Of a stretch of 64,000 bases of DNA, positions 23,660-36,229 are shown one piece after another; within the stretch, counting starts at the first letter, position 1; each line of letters begins with the position of its first letter. The position numbers were made by a program, and so were the translations under genes. The notes below the pieces were generated by a model. That model made no database searches and was not told the DNA's origin. It was given only the letters and a program-made list of their open reading frames with translations. The stretch lies in the NCBI RefSeq assembly GCF_002127325.2, contig NC_035447.2, forward strand, positions 26,923,762 through 26,987,761. The letters are read 5' to 3'. Source of the stretch: Helianthus annuus. Lineage: Eukaryota > Streptophyta > Magnoliopsida > Asterales > Asteraceae.

Positions 23660-24660
23660 GAATGCCTCCTCGACGTGATTAAACCCAAGATGGCGCTATG
23701 GCAGCCATGATCAACAAATCGTTGCTGTGCTCCCGAACCTTATAACCCAAATTAATCAGGCGAGCAACAATAACAATGCACCCGTTCCGTGCAACTATAA
23801 GCAATTCAATTAAGCTAAACCGCTCAAATTTTCTGGGTCTAAAGGAGCTACTGGGCTCCTACAGTGGTTCGAGAGTCTCGAAAACACATTTCGACATGTT
23901 CAATGCCCGAATGAGCGAAAGGTTGAGTTTGCGTCAAGTGTGTTTCAAAAGAGAGCACTCACGTGGTGGAATGGAATTATGAGGGATAGGGGTGCAGATG
24001 TTGCAATGGCACAGACATGGGAAGAGCTTCGCGCTCAAATGATGAAGGAGTTTTGTCCTCGTCATGAACTACGGGCATTGGAGAATGAATTCCACGACCT
24101 AAAAGAAGATGGTGGGGAACATTGTGCCTACACTGACTGTTATGAGGATTTGAGCTTGTTATGCCCTACAATGGTTACGCCTTTGGATAAGGCAATCGAG
24201 AAGTACATTGATGGCCTACCTGACCTGGTTCAGGATATAGTCACTGGTAGCAACCCGACTACTGTTAGACGGGCTATCAAGTTAGCTGCTACCCTAACTG
24301 GATCTCAAATTATGAAGGGAAAACTGTTCCGCAAGGATGACAAAAAACAGGCTGCTAAGACCATAGAGGAGAAACCCAAGGAAACCAAAGCTGAACCTTC
24401 CAAGAAATCGAGGAAACGTAAGGCTTCACAAAACTTTGTTGTGGTTACTCAACCCAACCAAGCTACTCCCAACCAACCAGCATAATCCCCTGCTAGAAAA
24501 CCATACAATGGAACTGCACCTCTGTGCAATCAATGTAACCTTCACCATCATGCCAGTATACGTTGCCGCAAATGCCTAAATTGTGGGCTTATTAGTCATA
24601 CGGCTAGGGTTTGCCGAGTTGCGACTACACAAAACCAAGTTGTTAACAACCCTTCTTAGA
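23660..24660 (+). pseudogene. gypsy gag remnant with CCHC knuckle
   Basis: It opens with MPPRRD and an early stop at about 23679. The retrotransposon gag domain follows in another frame (LLQWFESLENTFRHVQCP, then QKRALTWWNGIMRDRGADV and KEFCPRHELRALENEFHDL). The 181-codon frame 23940-24485 is the best preserved part, with a Lys-rich tail. After a stop come CNQCNLHHHASIRCRKC and CLNCGLISHTARVC, the latter a perfect CX2CX4HX4C knuckle (about 24578-24620). Stops near 23680, 24483 and 24657 make it nonfunctional. Confidence 0.85.
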
Positions 24661-25369
24661 GACAAACTCTTAATACTGGAGTTAACAAGGTGCGTGCCAA
24701 TAACGATGCAGTTATAAACAACTAGGATTTTACATTTCGATTTATTTTGTTATCCAAGACTCATGTACACTTTCCAGTTACTTTGTAATGATATTAGTAT
24801 TCCTATATCAAATTACAAATTGACATGCTTGTTCATATATGTGTAATGTGCGACAATACACCGAAACACGGAGTTCTCATTCTTTATATTGAACAACTCT
24901 CGTAATACATCTCTAATGTGGTCGCACATTCTTTACCAAACCTATGAACCCGTCTATCCGTGAAACACGTACAATCTCTATGGCTAGTGGAAAACACGTG
25001 AGACGCACGCATTATTCCAATTGTTGAAGCAAAGCGTTTTTACCAAGTCCATAATTCATCACTTGGCAAGATAAGCTATGCGGACTATGCAACGAGTTAA
25101 GTAATTATGGGTGCACACATAATTATGAAATTCGATGCATGGAAATCATAGTGAGTCCTGTTGAGTGTGATGATATAAAATCTAGAGTGATTAGATAACG
25201 AGACGATTGTAATACAGTAAGAACATGGTGGATACACCGATAGTACTTCCTATATATAAGTGTTCTTATTGTATTATCTGTCGTAGTGTTATCCAAATCA
25301 CTTGAGGATTTTATGTTATCCCAGACCCATATGTGTTAACTTAAACAAGAATCAAAAGCCTTCTACATT
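24661..25369. other. noncoding tract of element A with promoter-like block
   Basis: There is no gene. At 25190-25330 lies a block (GAACATGGTGGATACACCGA, TTCCTATATATAAGTG, GTTATCCAAATCACTT). It recurs at 26470-26590 and, as a minus-strand relative, in the solo LTR near 32100-32240. It contains a TATATATA box but the surrounding sequence gives no transcript. Confidence 0.5.
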
Positions 25370-26300
25370 CATTTCCATTTCTAATGAAGTATTCACTGAG
25401 GAAAAATGAACTAGCTACTCATTTTTCGCTTCTGAAGAGATATCCATTGGGAAATGAATAATCCATTCAAAATCCATATTCATTTTCGTTTCTAATGAAG
25501 TATCCATCAAGGAAAATGAACTATCCGTTCATTTTCACTTCTGAAGAAATATCCATTGGGAAAGTGAATAACATTCCGCTTCTGATGAAGTATCCATTGA
25601 GGAAAATGAATTATCCATTCATTTTCACTTCTGAAGAAATATCCATTGGGGAATGAATAGTCTAGTCCTGATCCTTTCATTTCCACTTCTGACGAAGTAT
25701 CCATTGTGGAAAATGAATTATCCATTCATTTTCGCTTCCGAAGAAATATCCATCGGGGAAATGAATAATCTATACAATAATCCTTTCATTTCCACTTCTG
25801 ACGAAGTATCCATCAAAGAAAATGAATTACCCATTCATTTTCGCTTCCGAAGAAATATCCATCGGGGAAATGAATAATCTATAAAATAATCTTTCATTTC
25901 TACTTCTGACGAAGTATCCATTGAGGAAAATGAATTATCCATTCATTTTCGCTTCCGAAGAAATATCCGTCGGGGAAATGAATAATCTATACAATAATCC
26001 TTCATTTCCACTTCTGACGAAGTATCCATTGAGGAAAATGAATTATCCATTCATTTTCGCTTCCGAAGAAATATTGATCGGGGAAATGAATAATGTATTC
26101 AACGATCATTCATTTCCACTTCTGGCGAAGTATCCATTAGGAAAATGAATCATCCATTCATTTTCGCTTCTGAAGAAATAACCATTGAGAAATGAACAAC
26201 CTATACATCTTTCATTTCCACTTCTGACGAAGTATCCGTTGAGGAAAATGAATTATCCATTCATTTTCACTTCTGAAGAACATCCATTGAGAAATGAAAC
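25370..26300. repeat. tandem array, nine units of about 108 bp
   Basis: The word GAAGTATCCATTGAGG recurs near 25384, 25496, 25585, 25692, 25801, 25909, 26017, 26125 and 26228. Spacing is mostly 108 bp, with a few shorter or longer units. Each unit is made of two half-units of about 54 bp, and each half carries CATTTTC paired with GAAAATG and CTTC paired with GAAG, so it can fold. Because 108 is divisible by three, long open frames with a 36-residue period run through it. I regard these as artefacts. Isolated half-units recur at 26840-26960 and 29520-29560. Confidence 0.93.
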
Positions 26301-27099
26301 ACGAACCAAATCCTTATCGATATATCTATCTTTATAGTTAGATTCTTGTGGGATGTTTAAAGTGCTAAATAGAAGTCCTTGATTGGAATCTTAGTGTACT
26401 TTAAATGCGAATTACAAGTTGATGACCAAGTTGACGATTATGTGTTTATGTGATTAGTGGTGATTTAGAAAATGAAACAAGTGTGATACCATAAGAACAT
26501 GGTGGATACGCTGCTGGTACTTCCTATATATAGGTGTTCCTATCGTATTACCTTTGTAGCGTTATCCAAATCATTTTAGGATTTTTTATGTTTTGTCGAT
26601 CCAAATGTTCTATTACCAAATCCATGTAGAATCTTCCATATTTCACTATGATAGATTCTTAAAGTGGATATCTAAAGTACTACTTTTAAATCCTTTATTG
26701 GATTTCTAAGAATATTTCACAAGACACTGAAACAAAGAGCCAATTCCTTACAAGATCTTTCTATCTTAATAGTTAGATTCGTAAAGGATACTCGCAGTAC
26801 TATTGATTGATTTGGTTTTACCATTAATCAAATTCCTCATTCCCACTTCCTGCATTAATCGAGGAAGTATCTATTAGGGGATGGGCATCATAGGTATAAC
26901 AACCCATTCCCACTTCCTGCGTTATCTGAGGAAGTATCTACTAGGGAATGATAAAGTTATGCCTTATGTGGAGATCCTTGATGGGTTATTCTGTGCAAAT
27001 GGGTAAAACCCTAGATTCCGCGCAAGACAATTGCTTGACACAACTTATGCAAACAGACTACTACGAATAAATTTCAGGACAATTGCCTTCAGTTATCAT
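26301..27099. other. noncoding tract of element A
   Basis: It holds a second copy of the promoter-like block (26470-26590) and two degenerate array half-units (GAGGAAGTATCTATTAGGGG near 26860 and a relative near 26935). No gene was found. The left edge of the 3' LTR may lie within its right end. Confidence 0.45.
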
Positions 27100-30000
27100 T
27101 GTACAATCCCAAACAATATCATAATCAATAAAACCTTGTGTTTTATTTAAGGGATTGTATAATTATCCATAACAATTACACATTTTCAATCCTTGTTCAG
27201 TTTCGAGATCTTAAACCTTTTTCTGGAAAGTTATACATAAACTGTTACGTAAACATAACCAGTTTAATGCGACATATGCTCCGGAACAATGACATAAGCT
27301 AAACATACCCTAAATACCCTTAACATAACTTAGAAATAAGTTTTGGAGGGTTCGGTATGGCGAAAACATGTTTATTCATGCACAGGGACTATTTGCGTCA
27401 AACTGCGAAAGTCTGGCAATTCGCGTATTTCTGCATAAGGAACATATACGTACATCCAAAAATTTTTGTAATCATTAAAATATTGTATTTTAGTGATGAG
27501 AATGCAAAAATATCCATCGTTACGTAATTTGGATCTTTTTCGCGTTCGTTGAAGCGTTCGTCGTAATTAAGCAAAAAATGTGACCGTACAATCAAATGAA
27601 CCGACATCCATGATATTTCCAAGCATATTTCAAGTCCCCTATGCTATAACATCCTTGTAAAGCCTTAAAATTGGGTTAACAGGGGTTAAATGCGTTGAAA
27701 ACAAGTTTAAAAGGCTGCAGGGACTAAAACTGTCAATTTCTGAAACCTGATGTGAGTCTCTGGCGGGGGGTGAGAGACTGGGCTAATTCTCTCGCGGGGT
27801 GCGAGAGACCATGTTGGGCAGAACCTTCTAATCAGCTTCCAAGCTGTTTGCAACTTGTTTCCTATCATGGTTTTTCAATCTTGTGGGTAATTTAAGTGTT
27901 CTCCAAGGCTTGTAACCTAGTCCAAACACTTGTAGGGATGAGATTATTCCTTGGGTATCACACAAACACTTGTCAAGATCTTCCAAACTCATGAACACTA
28001 TAAATACCCCTCATCACTTCACTTCATACTTGCTCATTTGCTTTCTTTCTCATCTATTGCTCTAAGTTGGAGTGCTACCATCTTTGGATGGCTCCCATCT
28101 GAGTATTCTTCATCCTAGAACACAAGTAAGTGTTCTTCCTAGTCTTGTTTATTTACTTTTAGCTATTTTAAGTTAAAAGTCAAATAGTTTGATTTATTGT
28201 TTGACTTTCGGTTTTGACCATGAATTGGTCAAGTCAAAGTTCAATTGAACTTTGTAACGTGACCGTAATCATGATGGTTATAATCCCTTGTGATTATACC
28301 TATAGATTACCACGTTTACTAGTCAAAGTGACGAGTCAAACTTTCAGTCAAAATGTACAAATACGTTCATTTTACGACGGAACTATTTTCGGGTATCAAA
28401 ACACTTTGTTTTGTTTTGATACCAAATCAGTTTTTCAACTTAGTTAAACAAGTTTTGACATGTTTAACTCATCACTTCTAGTTTGGTACTTATTTAGGGT
28501 CGTAACTCGAGCGGGCTTGACAACTGCTTTGACTTTCGAATCTGACCCGTTTGGTCGATCTTAGGATCTGACCAAACACATATTTGTGACCATAGTTGTA
28601 TAGGGAATAGCCTACTGGGGTTATACCTTATGGTCACTTCGTTTGATTAGTTATATGATAAGTCGTTAATATGCCCTTAGAAAATGACCAAAATGCCCTC
28701 TTTGCGCATAAATTCGTTTTAAGCATATGTAATCAAACTTTTCACATATAAACTAATGTAATAACATTTTCAAACATGTTTGGTCATTTAAGACTTATCA
28801 TAGCTAATATCTAACCATCCAAACACGTTTTTACGCAAATGACATGTTAAAGTAACATAAACTACCTTAACGGGTCAAAACGAGTCAAAAGCACTTAGGT
28901 TTCATTCCAAATCAGAATGTATACTTTGTTAAACCATTTCATATGAGTTCCAACACTCATTTGGTTAACAAGACTTCATTATATCCGATTCCCCGATTTA
29001 GGTCTCGACTTATTAACATAGTTATCAAATACTAGGTGCCATTTGATTCCTTGATCCTTCAAGCATTGTTTGATCTTTACTTCAAGACTTTAAGCAATCC
29101 TAAGTGAGTACATAGCCCCTCTTTTATGTTTTCAAATATTTTGCGGTGAAACATATGTGCATAACATTACTTTCTTGTTTTCATGACATTATACATGCTA
29201 TGTTTAACTAGTACATATAGTACATGATTTCAATTGCCTTTTTGCTTACTATGTTGACTTAGCATGCCTAGCACAATTGATTTCAAGAATCCATTTTGCT
29301 TCATATGTTGACTTAGCATATCTAGCACCCTGATTTCATGAACACTTTACTTTGTATGTTGACTTAGCATACCTAGTACATGGTTTTTAAATACATTTTA
29401 CACAACATGCTTACATTGTTTAAAACATTATGGTGCGTTGAACTTGACAATGATACATTCATTAACATTATCCCGCCGACCGGTAGTATGTTATGGTACC
29501 ACAGGTTTGTTAACCTCATTCCCGCTTCCTAGTTTGTTTGGAAGTATCCATTGGGGAATGACAGAATCCGATGAACATTTGAGAAACCTTTGTCTTTATA
29601 AGAGTTTATCCGACAGTCGACAAGGCTTGAATGTATTCGCCAACAAACCTGATAAATGTTTATAACAATAAAAATGCAGTGGTTTTCAAAACATAACTTT
29701 TGATTTAAACAAAACCTTTGTTTATTAAAATACGTTGTTTTGTATACGACATTTGGTTACACAAGACATTTGGTTATACAAGGCATTATTACATATGGTT
29801 TAAGTAAAGACTGTTTACTTACCATACGAGACATTGGTTATTACTTGACTTTTGTTATACAAGACATTTGTTTATAGATGACATTATTTACACCTGACAT
29901 TTGGTTATTACAAGACATTGATTTACACAAAGACATTTGGTTCATACATGACACTTGGTTTACACAAAAACACTTGGTTTATACATGACACTTGGTTTAC

Positions 30001-30584
30001 ACAAAGACAATGGTTTCTACATGACACTTGGTTTATACAAAGACATGATATATTTTTCATAAGGTATTGTTTACAAATGCATATTTTATAGAAATACATG
30101 ACACATTTTATACAAAGACATGACATCTTTTACAAAAGACATATTTTGGTTATTAAGTTAACCATGCATCATTTCTTTTAAAATCATTTGATTTTCATAT
30201 GATTTCATAAAAGAAAAACATTTCAACTATGATTCATGACTGCTTTTGAAAAAAGTTAAACATTCTTTAACAAATCAAAGTCATGAATCTTTATCACAAA
30301 ACCTACGTTACTCACAAGCATTCTTATGCTTATGTACCTATTTTCACTTATGTTTCAGGTGCTTATGTTGATTTTGAGCAATGCTTCACATAGGGTGGAC
30401 TTGGGCCTTAGTGACTTTAAAACTCACAAGACAATTGTTGTGTATTGAATGTATTCTTTACAACAATGTAAACAATCAACTCAATGAAACAAAACTTTAT
30501 GAGCCATGTGTTATGAAACAATTTGTAGCGTGACTCCCCAATGTTTCCGCCTGCCATTGTATATTACGTGATTGGGGTGTTACA
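27100..30584 (+). repeat. 3' LTR of element A (left edge approximate)
   Basis: The right end is TTACA at 30584. The left edge is placed near TGTACAATCCC (27100) by comparison with solo LTR B, which aligns from about 27180 onward. A TATA box CTATAAATA lies at 27998. A GTAAGT donor-like site is at 28126 and a TTTCAG/GT site at 30358. U3 has the hairpin-forming words GGCGGGGGGTGAGAGAC and CTCTCGCGGGGTGCGAGAG (27760-27810). The right third repeats the minisatellite of the 5' LTR. Confidence 0.75.
27998..28131 (+). promoter_or_regulatory. LTR promoter and leader donor site of element A
   Basis: CTATAAATA (27998-28006) is followed by a pyrimidine-rich leader (CATTTGCTTTCTTTCTCATC) and, about 120 nt later, CAAGTAAGTG (donor GTAAGT at 28126-28131). 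The same spacing and donor occur in solo LTR B on the minus strand, so this is likely the retrotransposon promoter with a leader-intron donor. No transcript evidence is available. Confidence 0.6.
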
Positions 30585-30866
30585 TCAATTTACGCGCTAA
30601 CGTGCTAATACGCAACACAACACAATGCTTAACACCTCGCTAAAACGCTTAACATACTTAATTAATACGAATGAAAACACCAAACAAAAAGCTGACACGC
30701 AAATCCAAAACCCCGCGCAAAACAGACCAACTCGTACGAATTGAACACTTCGTATAAATTGATCAACTCGTACGAATTGATCTGCTTGCCTACCCACCTC
30801 TTCTTCTATATATACCACACTCACCCCCACACACTCTCTTGCTGCCACTTCACACAGACCGACTCC
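30585..30866 (+). repeat. LTR C, left piece with promoter
   Basis: It lies between the end of element A and the solo LTR B. It contains the 15-base word ACTCGTACGAATTGA twice, built on the palindrome AATTCGTACGAATT, and a TATA box CTATATATACC near 30807. The same palindromic word occurs right of the solo LTR (35315-35390), showing that both pieces belong to one LTR. The left end is lost at the junction with element A. Confidence 0.7.
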
Positions 30867-33800
30867 TGTCACACCCCAACCGCGTTAAAACAACAAGCCG
30901 CGGCGGAAACGTCGGGGAGTGTCGTAACAGAATCATTGTTTCATAATGCATGGATTGAAGTTCTGTTTTATTGAATTAAATGTATTACATTGCATTGCAT
31001 TGAAATTAGAAACAAAACATGAACAATTAGACTTTCATTGTTATTAAGTCACTAAGGCCTCGTCCATTCCTATGTGAGCATGCACCAATATCATCAACTA
31101 TGGTACCTGAAACATATGTGAAAATACGTCAGCATAAAGATGCCGGCGAGTACATAGGATTTGTGTGAGTGTCAGATTCATGGCTCGTTTACCTTTTGAA
31201 ATAACTCAAACAACTTTTTATTCGATATTAGAAAACTTAATTTTGTAAAATGTTTGTATTGTAAATTAAATAACCAAGTCAAAATAGATTAGTTATAATT
31301 AGGGCTGTAAACGAACCGAACGAACACGAACAAGGCCTTATTCGTGTTCGTTCGTTAAGGAAATAAATGTGTTCACGAACGGTTCATGAACACTTACCGA
31401 ACGAGATTTTATGTTCGTGTTCGTTCATTAAGTAAATGAGTGTGCTCGCGAACGGTTCACGAACACAAATAAATTTGGCGAATGTGACGAAGGATAAAGG
31501 TAGATGGCCTAGAGAGTAGCACTAGAATTTGATTCCTTATTGTGGAACGGATGTCGATCATACTCGTCGATGTAATTAATAAGAAATGAAAGGGAAATGG
31601 TGCATAAACAAGGTTAAATAGAGTTTTTTTAGTTTAATTTTTAGGGTAATAAAATAAATATAAGTTTAATTATATAAACAAGTATAGATAAAATATATGA
31701 AAGTACAAAAATCTTTCATTAAAAGACAAACATGCGAACATAAACGAACGCAAATGAACGAATGTTCACGAACACCTTACCAAACGTTCACGAACACAAT
31801 TGAACGAACGGGACCTTTGTTCATGTTCGTTCATTTAACTAATCGAACGAAATTCCTTGTTCGTGTTCGTTCGTTTATTAAACGAACGAACATAAACGAA
31901 CTTCCCGCCGAACGGTTCACGAACTGTTCGCTGAACGTTCGGTTCGTTTACAACCCTAGTTATAATTTATAAAACCTCGATACCATTAATCTTAACTCAA
32001 AACATTTGTTTATGCAAAACCTAGATTACAAATCGTTTTTTTGTAATAAAGACTCGAATGGTTTATATTGTTAGAAAAACCTTGTAATATAACTTTGTTT
32101 TGATAACATTTGCCCAAGTGATCTAGATAACGCAACGATATATAATGTGTTAAAAGCACTTATATATATGGAGTACTAGCGGCGTATCCACCATGCTTTT
32201 ATCACATTACACTCGCCCCGTTACCTAATCACTTCCCTAACCCAACGGTTCAAACAGTTCCAAACGGTTCACATAAATCAAACAGTTCCAAACGGTTCAC
32301 ATAAATCAATGAGTTTCAAACGGCTCACATAAATCAAACAGTTCCAAACGGTTCAAATAGATTAATCAGTTCCAAACGGTTCACATGGATCAAACAGTTC
32401 CAAACGGTTCAAACAGTGCAAATAGTAATATAAACCATAGCATTTGTTTAAAAGACTCGAAAACATTTGGCACATATGAATCACCCCAAAACAGTTTAAA
32501 ATGGTAAAAGAGGGGAACTATGTACTTACTTGAGGATGCTTAGAAGTCTTGAATAACAACCATGCAAAGCTAGAGGGATCACGGAATCAAACGACACCTA
32601 ATATAAGTAACTATGTTAATAAACCGGACCTAAATCGGAAGATCAGATAGAATGAGGTATCGTAAACCAAATGAGTATAGGAACTCATGCAATATGGTTT
32701 AACAAAGCCTACATTTTAAATGGAAACCTATCCTAAATACTTTCGACCCGCTACGACCTATTAAGGTAGCTCACGCTACTTTAACGCGTCGTTCGTGCAA
32801 AGCGCGTTTGAGACGCCTAAATAGTCCTATGACAAGTATTATATGCCTAAACATGTTTAAATATTTTGCATAATTAGTTATGTGATAAAAGTTTAGGTTA
32901 CATATGCTTAAAATTCAATTATGCATGAAAAGAGCATTTTGGTCATTTACCTAAGGCATATAAACTACCTATCATACAACTAATTAAACCTAAGTGACCA
33001 TAAGGTATAACCTCGGAAGGTTATTCCCTATACATCTATGGTCACTAAACATGCTTGGTCGGATCCTAATGATCAACCAAACGGGTCGGGTTCGAAAGTC
33101 TAAGCGGTTGTTTAGACTGCTTATCTTACGACCCTACATAAGCACTAAACTAAAAGTGGCGAGTTAAACATGTTAAAACATGTTTAATGAAGTTAGAAAA
33201 CAAGTTTGATATCAAAACAAAGGGTTTTGATACCCAAGAATAGTTTGGTTGCAAAATACGCATAAACGCGTATTTTGACCGAAACTATGACTCGTCACTA
33301 CACCTAATCAACGTGGTAATCAGTAGGTATAGTCACAAGGGACTATGACCATCGTGATTACGCTCACGTTGCGAAGTTCAAACGAACTTCGCGTTGACCA
33401 TTGACCGGTCAAAGCAGAAAGTCAAACACTGTTTGACTTTCGAGCTTAAAAACGCATAAAAGATGAAAGAATACTTACAAAAGGTCCAAGCAATGGAGAT
33501 TTGAACTCAAAATACTCAGGTATGAAGCTTGAGAACTTTAACTTAGAACAAAATGAGAAAAAATGTACGAATGAAGGTGATGAAGATGGTGGGTATTTAT
33601 AGAAAGTGGAGAACCGTTAGGATCGTTCCTCGATAATTGAGCTTCGATCTGGACCTTACACATAAGGCACATGGTTTTGGAATACTAGGGGTGCCCAAAA
33701 CCATCACACGGTATTGAGAAAAGTTACACAAAAGACCACCAAGTTCAACCTGGTTGTCAAAATGAAGTTTCTGCCCAGATGAAGCCGTGGCGTCTCGCCA

Positions 33801-34676
33801 AGGCAAAACCATATAGTGGTGGCGCAGCGCCACCACCTACCAGTGAGAAGAAACTTTGCTAAATTGTCAGGTTTGGTCCCTGCAACACTTTTGAGCCATT
33901 TTCGATGCGTTCAAACCCTGTTAACCCCATTTCAAGGCTCTAAAATGAAGTTAAAGTATGGGGAACATGAAATATGCTCAAAAACATCTCGGATGTCAGT
34001 TCGTTTGGTCGCACGGTTGCGTTGTTCGGTTAATTACGATAAAACACGAACGGACGCGAAAAACGATCCAAATTACACGACGAATGGGATTTTATCATGC
34101 CAATCACTAAAATAAAATATTTTAACTATTACATAAATTTTTGGGTGTCCGGATATATTCAGAACATAAGATATGCGCGAAAATGCAAACTTATGTACTT
34201 TTTGACGCTTTTAGTCCCTATTGACCAAAAAGTTTATTTTTGCGCACCAAACACCTCAAAGCCTATTTCTAAGCTATGTAAAGGATATTTAGAGCATATT
34301 TAACTTATGATCAAGTTTCGGAATGTTCGTTATCATTCGATTTGGTATACTTTTGCGGTTTGACGCAAATAATCCCTGCGATCGAACAAACTTGCTTTCG
34401 ACACACCAAACCCTCCAAAACTTATTTCTAAGTTATGTAAAGGTTATTTAAGGTATGTTAAGCCTATTTCACTATTACGGAGTGTTTTTCGCATTAAACT
34501 GATTACGTTTACGCATCAGTTCGCGTATAACCTTCTAGAAAGCGATTTAAAGCTCGAAATCGAACAAGAATTGATATGTGCAAATGATACGCATATTTTT
34601 ACAAATCCCAAGTACAAAACACAATATTTCATTGATTTGGTATTTGTTTGATGGTCAAAGAGACACAGATGTCACA
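30867..34676 (-). mobile_element. solo LTR B (3.8 kb), minus orientation
   Basis: On the plus strand it runs from TGTCACACCCCAACC to GATGTCACA, so the minus strand begins TGTGACATC and ends GGTTGGGGTGTGACA. The flanking 5-bp words are identical, ACTCC at 30862-30866 and 34677-34681. No internal domain is present, so recombination between two LTRs left one. Along its length it is related to the 3' LTR of element A in inverted orientation (for example 33090-33440 against 28180-28620). A minus-strand TATA box (CTATAAATACCC) lies at about 33594-33603, a GTAAGT site at 33473-33478 and a TTTCAG/GT site at 31107. A GC-rich inverted motif (GGTGGCGCAGCGCCACC) is at about 33820. Confidence 0.93.
31300..31958. 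mobile_element. hAT-type MITE inside solo LTR B
   Basis: The ends TAGGGCTGTAAACGAACCGA and the complement of GGTTCGTTTACAACCCTA are inverted repeats, flanked by the perfect 8-bp TSD GTTATAAT (31292-31299 and 31959-31966). The interior is dominated by GAACGAAC and GTTCGTTC words on both strands. It is noncoding. Confidence 0.93.
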
Positions 34677-34681
34677 ACTCC

Positions 34682-36229
34682 TACCCACTTTTCTCTGTTT
34701 TCCAAGTAAGTAACAACGCTTTCTACACACACCACAACGATTTCTACAACGGTTTCCACGAGTTTATCTGCGATTTCATCAAAACTTCTTCTGTTCATGA
34801 AAATCTTCATCTTTTTACATAAAACATCTGATTTTACCTTGGATTCACACTTAAACGAGTATATTGGGCTTAGCCATGGCTTCCCAAGTTAGAAATCTTG
34901 ATATTTCAACTCACCAAGTGTGTAAACCCAAGAAAAACTGTTTTAAACTCGATTTTTACACAAAAATGGACCAAAACCGACATATGTTTTATTCACTAGA
35001 TTGTGGGACGAAGCGGTGTCAAAACCGCCATGAAAAGGACTTGAAATCACATCCGTTTCAGGCGAAAACTCAGTTCCGCATGCAAGAAGACGCAAGACAG
35101 TCAACTCGTGCGAATCAGACTGTCTCGTACGAACTGACCAGTTCATACGAAACAGTCCAAGTTCCCACAAGTGACTAAACTCGCTCAAAAGACCTCTCCG
35201 GCTCTAGGTTTGATTAGTAACTTGAGGCTGGAGGGATGGACACTCGATTTCCCGAAGAAAGACGCGAAAACACTCGATTTTGGACACGAAACAGCTCAAT
35301 TCACACAATGACCCAATTCGTACGAATTGACTCAACTCGTACAAATTGGCATAATTCGTACGAACTGACCAGTTTGTACGAACTGCCTGTTTCCCGCACG
35401 ACTCTCTGTTTCGACCGTTTCAGCACTATAGAAGACTGGTGCACTTCTGTTCCCGCATGCAGGCTGATCCGGCGCTCTCTCCACTTCTTCTCGCTCGTGT
35501 TTAACTGTTTAATCACCCACTATGAGTATATTTGACTCCTTTTCGCTTTAATGCACTTTTTGGGTGTTACATACGTTCTCTACTAAACACACTACACACA
35601 ACGCTTAAGACATTTTAAACGCAAACCACTCTCGCATGAGTATACGTGAAACGCTGAAGTTTTGTATGCTATGTGTTCGCATGATGACTCGCACTACCAC
35701 CCTTAACATGATAGCGTTGTAGGTTGACCCGCCACCCGTAGGTTCGGGGGTTGTTAAGGCTCGCTCTCTCTTTACTTGTTTACATACGTGAATACTTCGG
35801 TGGACATGTGACGCGCATCTCACTCGCGGTCAGTTTGGTTAGCTTGTATCAATGCCGATAGCTTACAATGTTCACTTAGTATATGTTTACCCATGTTGGT
35901 TTTGCGAAACGCTTTATTAGTATTATTTATGCTAAACCTGTGTACTCACCTTTACATGTTTGTATTGAATTTATTTCTATTTCGATGGATTATGCTGGAA
36001 ATGAATTAGGCTCTGCTCTAGATACACGCCTAATTTAGCTGTATTTATGTTTTATTGATTGAGAAAGTTTTCTATTTCGATTTGGATGTTGTATGAATTT
36101 TGTTTTAGTATTTTATGAAATTTGAACTTAATTAATTATTGTCGCAAAATAGTTATTGTGGATTCTCTCGAGCAATCTTGTAGCTTAGTGCCACATCCCG
36201 ATGATTCCGCCATCGGTTGGGGTGTGACA
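34682..36229 (+). repeat. LTR C, right piece
   Basis: It continues LTR C after the solo LTR insertion. A GTAAGT site follows within 30 nt (TTCCAAGTAAGTAAC, about 34707). The palindromic AATTCGTACGAATT words recur at 35315-35390. The right end GGTTGGGGTGTGACA at 36229 is the exact terminal sequence of LTR B's family. It abuts the interrupted copia RT without gap, so this is an LTR boundary. The internal region of the element is not in the window, so it may itself be a solo or truncated LTR. Confidence 0.75.

Larger units (their letters stand above)
22230..30584 (+). mobile_element. gag-only Ty3/gypsy derivative (element A)
   Basis: A truncated 5' LTR, a primer site, a gag remnant, a repeat-rich noncoding tract and a long 3' LTR lie in order. 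No protease, RT, RNase H or integrase is present, so pol has been lost or was never there (a large derivative of the LARD type). The last 950-975 bp of both LTRs align and end GATTGGGGTGTTACA (23204 and 30584). The 5' LTR lacks its outer part. Gypsy assignment comes from the gag. Confidence 0.8.

Noticed and set aside
25507..26148. Open frames with a 36-residue repeat (IHFPQWILHQK- or FIFASEEI-like)
   Set aside because: The 108-bp tandem unit is a multiple of three, so stop-free frames persist automatically. There are no start context or domain features.
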